Of a stretch of 64,000 bases of DNA, positions 38,075-44,757 are shown piece by piece. A program made the translations under genes and the position numbers. The notes beneath the pieces were generated by a model. That model was not told the DNA's origin. It did no database searches and saw only the letters and a list, made by a program, of their open reading frames with translations. This DNA is from Planctomycetota bacterium (GTDB lineage: Bacteria; Planctomycetota; Phycisphaerae; Phycisphaerales; Phycisphaeraceae): NCBI GenBank assembly GCA_024276075.1, contig JAJRXX010000055.1, positions 1 to 64,000 on the forward strand. The letters are read 5' to 3'. Numbering within the stretch: position 1 is the stretch's first letter; every line of letters begins with the position of its first letter.

Positions 38075-38076
38075 AT
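38071..38076 (+). promoter_or_regulatory. -10 box TATAAT at the edge of R3c
   Basis: TATAAT 25 bases before the ATG at 38102, leaving room for a short leader with a GGAG ribosome site. The box belongs to the repeat's end sequence. Confidence 0.45.
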
Positions 38077-38101
38077 ATCCTGCCTTTTTTGGAGCCTTAC
38101 G

Positions 38102-39322
38102 ATGACGCGATGGATCAGTTTCCCTGCCGTGGTGCTGTGGGGTGTAGCGCTGGGTAGCGCCGTAGCACAGGAGGTCCCTTTCACGGGCGTGGTTGTTGAC
38201 GAGGCGGTCCCTATCCATGCCGGTGCGGGGCGTTCGTTTTACGTCGTGGGTGAATTGACCGTGGGGTCTGAAGTGAAGGTCGAGGAGGTGGTATTCGGGT
38301 GGTACAAAATCGCGCCGCCCCAAGGCACTTACAGCTATGTCTCGCAAGCATTCGTTGACGCCGACAGCGAGGAGAAGCTGGGTAAGGTCAACATCGGCCG
38401 CGCCGCGGTCAGGGCAGCGAGCATAAACGGTGCGGTGGAAAGCTACCGCCGACAGATCGATTTAATCAAGGGCGACGTCGTCGAGATTGTCGGTGAAGAG
38501 AACAGCTTTTATAAGATTGTTCCGCCCAAGAACGCGTATGTATTCCTGCCGCCGGGATCGGTCCGTGCTTCGGCGGATGATGGCGGTGGTTTGGCTGCCA
38601 AAGCCCTTGCCGGCGTGCCCGGGCAAGCGTCCCCGCTGAAAGACAACGCCCAGTCTGTGGCCTTGAACGGCGCCGACACAACCGCCCGAGACGCTCAATC
38701 CGATACCGCCGCTGGGGCGGACTTGTCGGTGGTAGGCGGCACATCTGGGCAGATCGAGGCCAACTTTACCCTCGCGCCGGTTTCCCAAGCCCTCAAAGAC
38801 GCTGAGAAGCAACTCATCGAAGCGCAGCGTTTGCCGCTTGAGCAACAGCCCACGCCGGAGTTGTTGGCTAGCTACAGGTCGCTTGCCCAACAAGAAAGTC
38901 TGAGCATCGTGGACAAACACATCATCTTGATGCGTATCGCGCAGCTAAAGCGTAATGTGGCGATCACAGAGACACTTCGAGAAATCGGTTTAGCCCGTGA
39001 GGCGGATGCGACGGCTCAAATTAAGGAAGTGACCATTGAACTGTCACGCCGTTTGAAAGCGGGGCAGCGATATGCTGTGCAGGGTCGATTTGTGGCAAGT
39101 GGTGTCTACAACGGCAAGACGATGCCAAGGCTCTACCGGATCGCAGCGCCGACGAATGATCGTACGGTGGCGTATGTAAAATTATCGTCGAATACGAAAC
39201 CAGGCCCCTTCATCGGTCGGCACGTCGGAGTGGTCGGGAAAAGTAAATTTGACCCCTCCGTAGGGTTAGAGGTCATCGAAGCCGATCAGATTGATTTGGT
39301 TGCTGTCACTGCAGCGCGTTAG
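38102..39322 (+). CDS. Secreted protein with two SH3b domains
   Basis: The 406-residue product has a signal peptide (MTRWISFPAVVLWGVALGSAVAQ). Two bacterial SH3-like modules follow (VPIHAGAGRSFYVVGELTVGSEVKVEE...WYKIAPP and VRAASINGAVESYRRQIDLIKGDVVEIVG...FYKIVPP). Next come a linker, a helical segment (ALKDAEKQLIEAQRLPLEQ...) and a C-terminal beta domain (RYAVQGRFVASGVYNGKTMPRLYRI). SH3b domains typically bind peptidoglycan or cell-envelope polymers; the exact partner is unknown. The start ATG at 38102 has GGAG 8 bases upstream. The stop TAG is followed by AGCCTG, which might be another element end, but I could not establish this. Confidence 0.75.
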   Translation: MTRWISFPAVVLWGVALGSAVAQEVPFTGVVVDEAVPIHAGAGRSFYVVGELTVGSEVKVEEVVFGWYKIAPPQGTYSYVSQAFVDADSEEKLGKVNIGRAAVRAASINGAVESYRRQIDLIKGDVVEIVGEENSFYKIVPPKNAYVFLPPGSVRASADDGGGLAAKALAGVPGQASPLKDNAQSVALNGADTTARDAQSDTAAGADLSVVGGTSGQIEANFTLAPVSQALKDAEKQLIEAQRLPLEQQPTPELLASYRSLAQQESLSIVDKHIILMRIAQLKRNVAITETLREIGLAREADATAQIKEVTIELSRRLKAGQRYAVQGRFVASGVYNGKTMPRLYRIAAPTNDRTVAYVKLSSNTKPGPFIGRHVGVVGKSKFDPSVGLEVIEADQIDLVAVTAAR

Positions 39323-39598
39323 AGCCTGTACATCCTGCATATAGCTCCTGCACCCCACGTCGTGACCAGCCGGTACAAAGCAATGCCTGCGCGTCGTGGC
39401 GCCTCGTGTCGAGGCCTGGTTTTACGCCAATTACCCATGTGTTGTAACCGGCCGCGTGCCTGTTGCCTACCTTTCACAGACGTCACAGGCAAGCACGAAT
39501 GTGGCACTGTGCCTCGGGTCTGCTACACCTCCCCCAAGTCGCGTGCCGATGCCCTTAGCTAGACAGAGGGGTACTCGGTTTTTACGGGGGTAATTGAG

Positions 39599-40114
39599 GT
39601 GTCGAAAGCTATCCATATCGGGCAGATTCTCGTTGAACAAGGTGTTCTCAACGAACAGCAGGTCTTTGAGATCCTCGAAGCACAGCGGAAAAAAAGCATC
39701 CCGTTCGGCGTATTGGCCGAGCGCATGTTCGAGGTCACGATCGAGAGCATCGAGCGGGCATGGGCCCAACAGTATCACCGCTACACGGGCACGATCGATC
39801 TAGCCACGCAGACGCCGGATAAGAAGGCCCTGGGGCTAATTAATCGCCGTCAGGCTTGGCAGTTTGAGATGATGCCCATCGGTTTTGAATCCACCGGTGA
39901 GGTGGTGATCGCCGCGTCGCGTCAGCGTTTGGCCAGGGCGGTGACGTTTGTCATGAACAAGCTTGAACCGGTCGCGTATTTCCGGATCGCCGACCCCGAC
40001 CAACTGCGGGAGTATCTCAAGAAGCACTACGCCATGCCGGAGGTCTCCCCGGACCTGATCGACCGCGCCAAGAGCCTGGTTTGGCCGCCGACAGCCCACC
40101 CGTCGGGGCAGTAA
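39599..40114 (+). CDS. Stand-alone MshEN/GspE N-terminal-like protein
   Basis: The 171-residue protein starts (GTG) with MSKAIHIGQILVEQGVLNEQQVFEILEAQ, the pattern of the first half of MshEN domains (LGxxLVxxGxLxxxxxxxxLxxQ) found at the N-terminus of type II secretion/type IV pilus ATPases. A second, more divergent unit follows (PFGVLAERMFEVTIESIERAWAQQ), and then a beta-rich part (GEVVIAASRQ...VAYFRIADP). MshEN domains bind cyclic di-GMP in known cases. No ATPase follows, so this is an isolated sensor or adaptor. Binding is inferred. Planctomycetes often carry such isolated domains. Confidence 0.7.
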   Translation: MSKAIHIGQILVEQGVLNEQQVFEILEAQRKKSIPFGVLAERMFEVTIESIERAWAQQYHRYTGTIDLATQTPDKKALGLINRRQAWQFEMMPIGFESTGEVVIAASRQRLARAVTFVMNKLEPVAYFRIADPDQLREYLKKHYAMPEVSPDLIDRAKSLVWPPTAHPSGQ

Positions 40115-40159
40115 TATCTAGAACCCATCCCAAAACCCTCGATGGGGTTTGATTCGGGT

Positions 40160-40215
40160 GCCACTGGCTGCTTGTCAGCCAGTGTAAATGGCGAAGGTTT
40201 ACACCGGTGGATTCG
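40160..40215 (+). repeat. R5-like hairpin, short copy
   Basis: GTGCCACTGGCTGCTTGTCAGCCAGTG hairpin, a diverged piece of the R5 family. The rest of the 40115-40325 gap shows only a duplicated TTTTGGGATGGGTTCTA-like segment (about 40130 and 40240). Confidence 0.5.
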
Positions 40216-40325
40216 TTGTCGGTGGTCTATCGTTTGGGTTTTGGGATGGGTTCTACTGATACCGCGCTGGACGCGGGTAGGTTAGGTAGGTGGTGATCAT
40301 GGCCGATTCGTTGACGGCAAGGCCA

Positions 40326-40463
40326 GAGCGTTTTCTGATTTCGCATGCGGGATTCTCAACGAGCCGCGCGCGTCAGCACGCGGTTTTTTGGCTCTAATTG
40401 GCTCCTGATAGTCGCGGTCCGTAGCGAAGTCCTGTCAGCCTTACACTCATTCAGAAAACGTTC
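40326..40463 (+). mobile_element. R2 element, copy c (138 bp, uninterrupted)
   Basis: Ends GAGCGTTTTCTGA and TCAGAAAACGTTC are inverted repeats with one mismatch; TA follows on the right. The inside holds GGATTCTCAACGAGCCGCG and GTCGCGGTCCGTAGCGAAGT. It is the uninterrupted reference for the split copies at 35464 and 43507. Its right end lies 2 bases from the ruvX stop codon. Confidence 0.7.
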
Positions 40464-40465
40464 TA

Positions 40466-40873
40466 TCACTGCGACTCGAAGAACGCTCCCAAGATGACCG
40501 CTGCTGCCAATGCGTCGCGGCGTGCACGCTTGCGCTTCCTCGTTAGGCCCGTACCGTTCATCTGTAGGTCCGCAGCGTAGGAGCTTAGCCGTTCGTCGAC
40601 GAGATGGGTTTTTAGGCCAAACCGCTGCGATAGCTGGTCCGTGAATGCCCGGGCGTGGCGCGCGGGTATACCCTCCGTCCCAGCCATGTCCAGGGGCAGC
40701 CCGACTACGAGTGCGTCGGGGTGATGCTCCTGGATAGCCAAGCCGATTCGGCGCAGTCGTTCCTCGCGGTTACTCGTTTCGATGACCGTCAGGGGGCTGG
40801 GGATGCGGGTCACGTCGTCGCCCACCGCCAGGCCTGTGCGCTTGTCGCCGAGGTCAATCGCCAGGTAGCGCAT
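40466..40873 (-). CDS. ruvX: YqgF/RuvX family nuclease
   Basis: The 135-residue RNase H-fold protein (MRYLAIDLGDKRTGLAVGD, VVGLPLDMAGTEGIPARHARAF, THLVDERLSSYAADLQM, RRDALAAAVILGAFFES) matches the RuvX/YqgF family, which matures the 5' end of pre-16S rRNA and has been proposed as a Holliday-junction resolvase. The catalytic acidic residues Asp (AIDLG), Glu (VDERLS) and Asp (RRDALAAA) are in place. The ATG at 40873 begins the conserved first strand. The upstream gene manC is close on the same strand. Confidence 0.93.
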   Translation of the reverse strand: MRYLAIDLGDKRTGLAVGDDVTRIPSPLTVIETSNREERLRRIGLAIQEHHPDALVVGLPLDMAGTEGIPARHARAFTDQLSQRFGLKTHLVDERLSSYAADLQMNGTGLTRKRKRARRDALAAAVILGAFFESQ

Positions 40874-40975
40874 GGTTTGGGTAGGCTCCAAGGTCTTGGT
40901 CGTACCTCTATCCAGTACCTTATCGCACGATGTCGTCAATCGCGGGCCGTTGATCCAACCAGGGGGGGGATTGGG

Positions 40976-42076
40976 CTAGAGCATCGCGTCGCCGAACTTT
41001 TCGCCGACCATTTTATGCACAGCCTTGACGTCCTCAGCACGGTTGGCACGACAGACAAGTGTAGCATCGGGCGTGTGGACGATCATGAGGTTTTCGCAGC
41101 CGACCGCCGCGATCAGGTGGTCGGGGTCGCTCGATGCCAAGAGCGTATTGCGCGTGTCGATAGTGATGTGCCTTGCCACAGCCAGGGCGTTTTCGTGGTC
41201 GTCGCGTCGGCAGGTCTCGGCAAACGCGGGCCACGAACCGACGTCCAGCCACTGCAAGGGCATGGGTACCGCCGCGACGCGGACATTCGGATCACCGGCG
41301 GCGGGCTCCATCACGGCGAAGTCAATGCTGATCTTTTCCAGGGTCGGATACACCTGTGCGAAGACAGCGTCTCGACGGTCGGTGTGCCACGCCTGTGCGA
41401 TTTTCATCAGGCCCGCGTGGACGTCCGGCTTATACCGCTGTATGCAGCCCAGCAGTGTGCTTGCCCGCCAGACGAACATCCCGCTGTTCCAGAGGTAGCG
41501 GTCCGGCCCGTCCTTGAAATAATCGTGGGCAGTGTCCTGATCCGGCTTTTCCTTAAAACGCGATACGACATAGGCGTCGTCGCGCCCATCGACGGGGCCA
41601 CCTAGTTGCAGGTAGCCATAGGCTGTGGCGGGGTGCGTGGGGGTGATGCCGAACGTGACGAGCGTGTCGGATTGGTCTTGGGCGAGCTGATATCCCTGCT
41701 CGACGATTTTACAAAACTGTTCGATCGGCCTGATCACATGGTCAGCGGTAAATACCCCGACGACCGCGTCCGGGTCGCTTTGGCAGATGACCGCAGTGCC
41801 CAGCCCCACCGCATTGAGCGTGTCACGCCCCATGGGCTCGCCGATGAATCGGTCAGCATCCAGATCGGGTAGTGCTTCGGTGATGGCGCTGCGGTGCGAC
41901 TGCCCAGCACAGATGTAACGTCGGTCGGGGTCGATCAGCCCTTCGAGTCTGTCGTAGGCGATCTCCAGCAGGCTCGTCCCGTCGATAAAGGGGATGAGCT
42001 GTTTAGGCAGCCGTTGACGGCTCATGGGCCACAGGCGGGTGCCCGAACCGCCGGCGATGATCAGGGCGTATCGCAT
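40976..42076 (-). CDS. manC: Mannose-1-phosphate guanylyltransferase
   Basis: The 366-residue nucleotidyltransferase makes GDP-mannose from mannose 1-phosphate and GTP. Seen are the nucleotide loop ALIIAGGSGTRLWPMSRQRLPKQ (Gly-rich at residues 9-13), FIGEPMGRDTLNAVGL, VGVFTADHVI, FKEKPDQDTAHDYF, YLWNSGMFVWRA, SIDFAVMEPA and LQWLDVGSWPAF. It lacks the C-terminal isomerase domain of bifunctional ManC/AlgA. It probably uses product of the phosphomannomutase at 17.4 kb. It precedes ruvX by about 100 bases on the same strand. Confidence 0.93.
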   Translation of the reverse strand: MRYALIIAGGSGTRLWPMSRQRLPKQLIPFIDGTSLLEIAYDRLEGLIDPDRRYICAGQSHRSAITEALPDLDADRFIGEPMGRDTLNAVGLGTAVICQSDPDAVVGVFTADHVIRPIEQFCKIVEQGYQLAQDQSDTLVTFGITPTHPATAYGYLQLGGPVDGRDDAYVVSRFKEKPDQDTAHDYFKDGPDRYLWNSGMFVWRASTLLGCIQRYKPDVHAGLMKIAQAWHTDRRDAVFAQVYPTLEKISIDFAVMEPAAGDPNVRVAAVPMPLQWLDVGSWPAFAETCRRDDHENALAVARHITIDTRNTLLASSDPDHLIAAVGCENLMIVHTPDATLVCRANRAEDVKAVHKMVGEKFGDAML

Positions 42077-42194
42077 GGGTCTGGTGTCTCCAAAGACAGC
42101 GTATCGCTGATGCGCCGGTCAGCGCTTTGTAGGGTTGATGGCGGCTGGCGTAGTCGGCGATGAGGTGTCATGGTGTGACCTGCTTCTTTTAGTC

Positions 42195-42299
42195 TATACC
42201 AATCTCCGTAAGTATTGTCGCGGTGCCCATGTACGTGGGAGCGGATATCACAAACACTGATGCCTACTCGACGCGGTCAAAACATACACAATGTGTATA
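42195..42299 (+). repeat. R3 dispersed element, copy d
   Basis: TATACCAATCTCCGTAAGTA start, GATATCACAAACAC and GACGCGGTCAAAACATACAC inside, ATGTGTATA end. It lies between divergent manC and the ferredoxin gene. Confidence 0.75.
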
Positions 42300-42434
42300 G
42301 ATACGATCGCAGCGTACCGATAATGAGGCAAGGGCACATATGCCCAACCGACCGCACAACTGTAGGATGAACCGCCCCGACTGCCAAGGAAGGCTATTGG
42401 AAGTTACACAAACAGGGTTCTAGAATGGTGGCTT

Positions 42435-42704
42435 ATGGCGAAAAAACTTCCTAAACAACTTGCCCTGCTCGACGAGGACCTCTGCACCGGTTGCGAGGCG
42501 TGTGTCTCGGTGTGTCCGGTGGATTGCATCGACACGCTTCCGGGTCCGTCGCACAGCCAGGTGATGCAGAATTGCTCGATCGATCTGCCGCGGTGTATCG
42601 GGTGCACCCTGTGCGCCCAGGTCTGCCCGTGGGACTGCATCACGATGGTGCCTACTGACCAGATGCTCCGTGAGAGCAGGTTCGCCCAAGAGCTGGTGCA
42701 TTAA
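42435..42704 (+). CDS. 2[4Fe-4S] ferredoxin
   Basis: The 89-residue protein has two clusters' worth of cysteines: CTGCEACVSVCPVDC and CIGCTLCAQVCPWDC, each in the CxxCxxCxxxCP pattern. It is a soluble electron carrier. Short extensions flank the core. A ferritin-like gene starts 16 bases after its stop, so the two are probably co-transcribed, linking iron storage or redox to this electron carrier. No specific partner enzyme is visible. Confidence 0.92.
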   Translation: MAKKLPKQLALLDEDLCTGCEACVSVCPVDCIDTLPGPSHSQVMQNCSIDLPRCIGCTLCAQVCPWDCITMVPTDQMLRESRFAQELVH

Positions 42705-42720
42705 CGCGGAGACCGATCCG

Positions 42721-43188
42721 ATGGACGAGCAAAAACGTAAACAGATCGTCGACTTGCTGTGCGTCAGCTACAACATGGAACTGGAGACGGTGATGAATTA
42801 CCTCGCCAATTCCATCCACCTCGACGGCATTCGTGCGAAGCATATCAAGGACAGCCTGGCAGCCGACGTGAGCGAAGAACTGGGGCACGCTCAACTACTA
42901 GCCAAAAGGATCAAGGTGCTCGACGGCCGGGTGCCCGGATCGATGCAGTTGAAGATGACCCAGCCGATGATGCAGCCACCGGAGAATACGCTGGATGTGA
43001 AGTCGATCATCGAAGGCGTAATCGCCGCCGAGCAGGGCGCGATCGATCAATACCAGAAGATCATCGAGGCGTGCGAGGGTGTCGACCCGGTGACGCAGGA
43101 CCTGTGCACCACACTCATGGGCGACGAAGAAGAGCACCGCAGGTTGTTCAAGGGATTCCTGGTCGAAGCAGAGTCGATGTCTGTGTAA
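42721..43188 (+). CDS. Ferritin-like (bacterioferritin family) diiron protein
   Basis: The 155-residue four-helix protein shows ferroxidase-type ligands: Glu in YNMELETVMNYL, ExxH in EELGHAQLL, Glu in AAEQGAIDQY and ExxH in GDEEEHRRLF. That is the ferritin/bacterioferritin/rubrerythrin-like pattern. A long loop (RVPGSMQLKMTQPMMQPPENT) divides the helices. It probably stores or oxidises iron in the cytosol, or detoxifies peroxide; the haem-ligating Met of true bacterioferritin was not assigned. Start ATG at 42721; the preceding ferredoxin gene is in the same operon. Confidence 0.85.
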   Translation: MDEQKRKQIVDLLCVSYNMELETVMNYLANSIHLDGIRAKHIKDSLAADVSEELGHAQLLAKRIKVLDGRVPGSMQLKMTQPMMQPPENTLDVKSIIEGVIAAEQGAIDQYQKIIEACEGVDPVTQDLCTTLMGDEEEHRRLFKGFLVEAESMSV

Positions 43189-43206
43189 ATCGCCTGATAC
43201 CTGCCT

Positions 43207-43439
43207 TATACCAATCACCATAAGTATGGCCCTGCTGTCCGTGTATGCGGGGTCGGATGTCACAAATACACGACGCGGCGGCTCTGTTGAAACCAGCTCA
43301 AAGGGTGCTGCTGGCGGCTCGCCCGCCAGTGTTTGGCTGACTCATCTCCGTAACGTCGCGTGTTTCTCGCAGTAAGACTCGCCACCCAAGCAAGGGTTTC
43401 AACAGGGCCCGACGCGGCCAAAACATACGCGGATGTGTA
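43207..43439 (+). repeat. R3 dispersed element, copy e, split by a 130-bp insertion
   Basis: Left part TATACCAATCACCATAAGTA to CACAAATACACGACGCGGC; right part CGACGCGGCCAAAACATACGC to GGATGTGTAG. The two parts join into a normal R3 copy once the insert (43280-43409) and one CGACGCGGC are removed. Confidence 0.8.
43280..43409 (+). mobile_element. 130-bp MITE with 15-bp ends and 9-bp target duplication
   Basis: Ends GGCTCTGTTGAAACC and GGTTTCAACAGGGCC are inverted repeats with one mismatch. CGACGCGGC is duplicated on both sides (43271-43279 and 43410-43418). The end sequence and the 9-bp duplication resemble the IS5 family, IS903 group (ends starting GGCTTTGTTGAAT); that assignment is inferred. 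No coding capacity. Confidence 0.8.
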
Positions 43440-43506
43440 GAGTTGGTTTCATAGCTCCCCTCCCTGTCAGGGAGGGGCAGGGGGGAGGGTAGAGCGCCCG
43501 TGATTA

Positions 43507-43744
43507 GAGCGTTTTCTCTGATTTCGCATGGGGGATTCTCAGCAAGCCGCGCGCGTCAGCAAGCGGTTTTTTGGCTCTAGAGCAACTTGCGTAATTATTC
43601 TCCATCTCCCCAAGAAGAAGGCAGGTCAATGACCTGCCCTACTCCAGAACTGACATGGCGATTATTTATGCAAGGTGCTCTAAGGGGTCCGCTCCCTGAC
43701 CGTCGCGGCTCGTTGCGAAGTCCTGTCAACCGTACACTCTGCTC
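43507..43744 (+). mobile_element. R2 element, copy d, inside R4 and itself split by R1
   Basis: GAGCGTTTTCTCTGATTTCGC start after TA (43505-43506), GGGATTCTCAGCAAGCCGCG, then the R1 copy, then GTCCGCTCCCTGACCGTCGC and a CTGCTC end followed by TA (43745-43746). Confidence 0.7.
43580..43680 (-). mobile_element. R1 miniature element (101 bp), copy d, inverted
   Basis: Reverse complement is identical over 101 bases to the copies at 2937, 35486 and 52495. TA on both sides (43578-43579, 43681-43682). Confidence 0.85.
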
Positions 43745-43851
43745 TAACGAGACTTTCACCCCTCACTCAACCTCTCCCCTCGAGGAGAGAGGGTTTTTGA
43801 AACAGCTTCTAGTACAATGGTCCAGACCTGTTGTAACCGGAGGCATCTTTC

Positions 43852-44598
43852 ATGCGCACCGCTAATCCCGCGCTAAACGCTGGCACGTTTCGTGGCCTTG
43901 AACAAGCCCACGCTGATGATCGGGTGATGACCCTTCAGGGCACGGTCAATAAGACCATGATCATGCTCGCGCTGCTGGTCACCTCAGCGGCGTGGGTGTG
44001 GAACCTGTTTTACCAGACACAGGATGCGGCTACGGTCACGCCTTGGATTCTCGGGGGCGCCATCGGCGGCTTAATCGTCGGGTTCGTTACCGTGTTCAAG
44101 AAAACCTGGGCGCCCGTGACAGCTCCGATCTACGCGATACTTGAGGGGTTGATGCTGGGCGGTATCTCCGCGATGCTCGAGCTGAGCTACCCCGGGATCG
44201 TCATTCAGGCGGTGGGGCTGACGTTCGGCACAATGTTTGCCTTGCTGGTGGCGTACTCGACGGGTGTGATCCGCGTCACGGAAAACTTCAAGCTAGGCAT
44301 CGTCGCGGCGACGGGCGGTATCGCGCTGGTCTATATGGTCTCGTTCGTGATGGGCTTCTTCGGCATGCAGGTGCCCTATATCCACGGCAGCGGGCTTATT
44401 GGGATCGGGTTCAGTGTTTTTGTCGTGGTCATCGCCGCGTTGAACCTGGTGCTCGACTTTGATTTCATAGAGAAGGGAGCGCAGCAGCGCGTGCCGAAAT
44501 ACATGGAGTGGTACGGCGCGTTTGGCTTGGTGGTGACGCTGGTTTGGCTGTATCTGGAGATACTGCGCCTGTTGGCGAAGCTACGCAGCCGCAGGTAG
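43852..44598 (+). CDS. Bax inhibitor-1/YccA family membrane protein
   Basis: The 248-residue protein has an N-terminal cytosolic tail (MRTANPALN... TLQGTVNKT) and seven hydrophobic helices, for example MIMLALLVTSAAWVWNLF, ILGGAIGGLIVGFVTVF, GLTFGTMFALLVAYST and LIGIGFSVFVVVIAALNLVLD. The end is LDFDFIEKGAQQRVPKYMEWYGAFGLVVTLVWLYLEILRLL; the Asp-rich LDFDFIE and EWY...VWLYLEILRLL are typical of the YbhL/BI-1-like family. These proteins are linked to ion (Ca2+/H+) leak and stress, but the bacterial role is unclear. GGAGG precedes the ATG. Confidence 0.9.
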   Translation: MRTANPALNAGTFRGLEQAHADDRVMTLQGTVNKTMIMLALLVTSAAWVWNLFYQTQDAATVTPWILGGAIGGLIVGFVTVFKKTWAPVTAPIYAILEGLMLGGISAMLELSYPGIVIQAVGLTFGTMFALLVAYSTGVIRVTENFKLGIVAATGGIALVYMVSFVMGFFGMQVPYIHGSGLIGIGFSVFVVVIAALNLVLDFDFIEKGAQQRVPKYMEWYGAFGLVVTLVWLYLEILRLLAKLRSRR

Positions 44599-44627
44599 TT
44601 AGTTCTAAAAATTGAAACGGCCTACAA

Positions 44628-44757
44628 GAAGCTGTTTCAAAACCCCTCTCCCCTTGAGGGGAGAGGCGGGGTGAGGGGTGAAAGCCTCGCAAATCATGGG
44701 CACACGACCCTCCCCCTACCCCCTCCCTGACAGGGAGGGGAGTTATGAACCAGCTTT
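44628..44757 (+). repeat. R4 dispersed element, copy e (ends in a stop codon)
   Basis: GAAGCTGTTTCAAAACCCC start, both hairpins, TTATGAACCAGCTT end. The right edge overlaps the TAA stop of the minus-strand gene beginning at 46417. Confidence 0.7.

Larger units (their letters stand above)
43443..43811 (+). repeat. R4 element, copy d, split by R2 which is split by R1
   Basis: The left half (GTTGGTTTCATAGCTCCCC ... CGCCCGTGATTA, to 43506) and right half (ACGAGACTTTCACCCCTCAC ... TGAAACAGCTTC, from about 43747) join across TA to give the uninterrupted order seen in copy c at 31651. Confidence 0.75.

Noticed and set aside
39320-39345. Sixth stop-codon insertion at the end of the SH3b gene
   Set aside because: TAG is followed by AGCCTG, resembling a GAGC end, but no matching right end or second copy was found.
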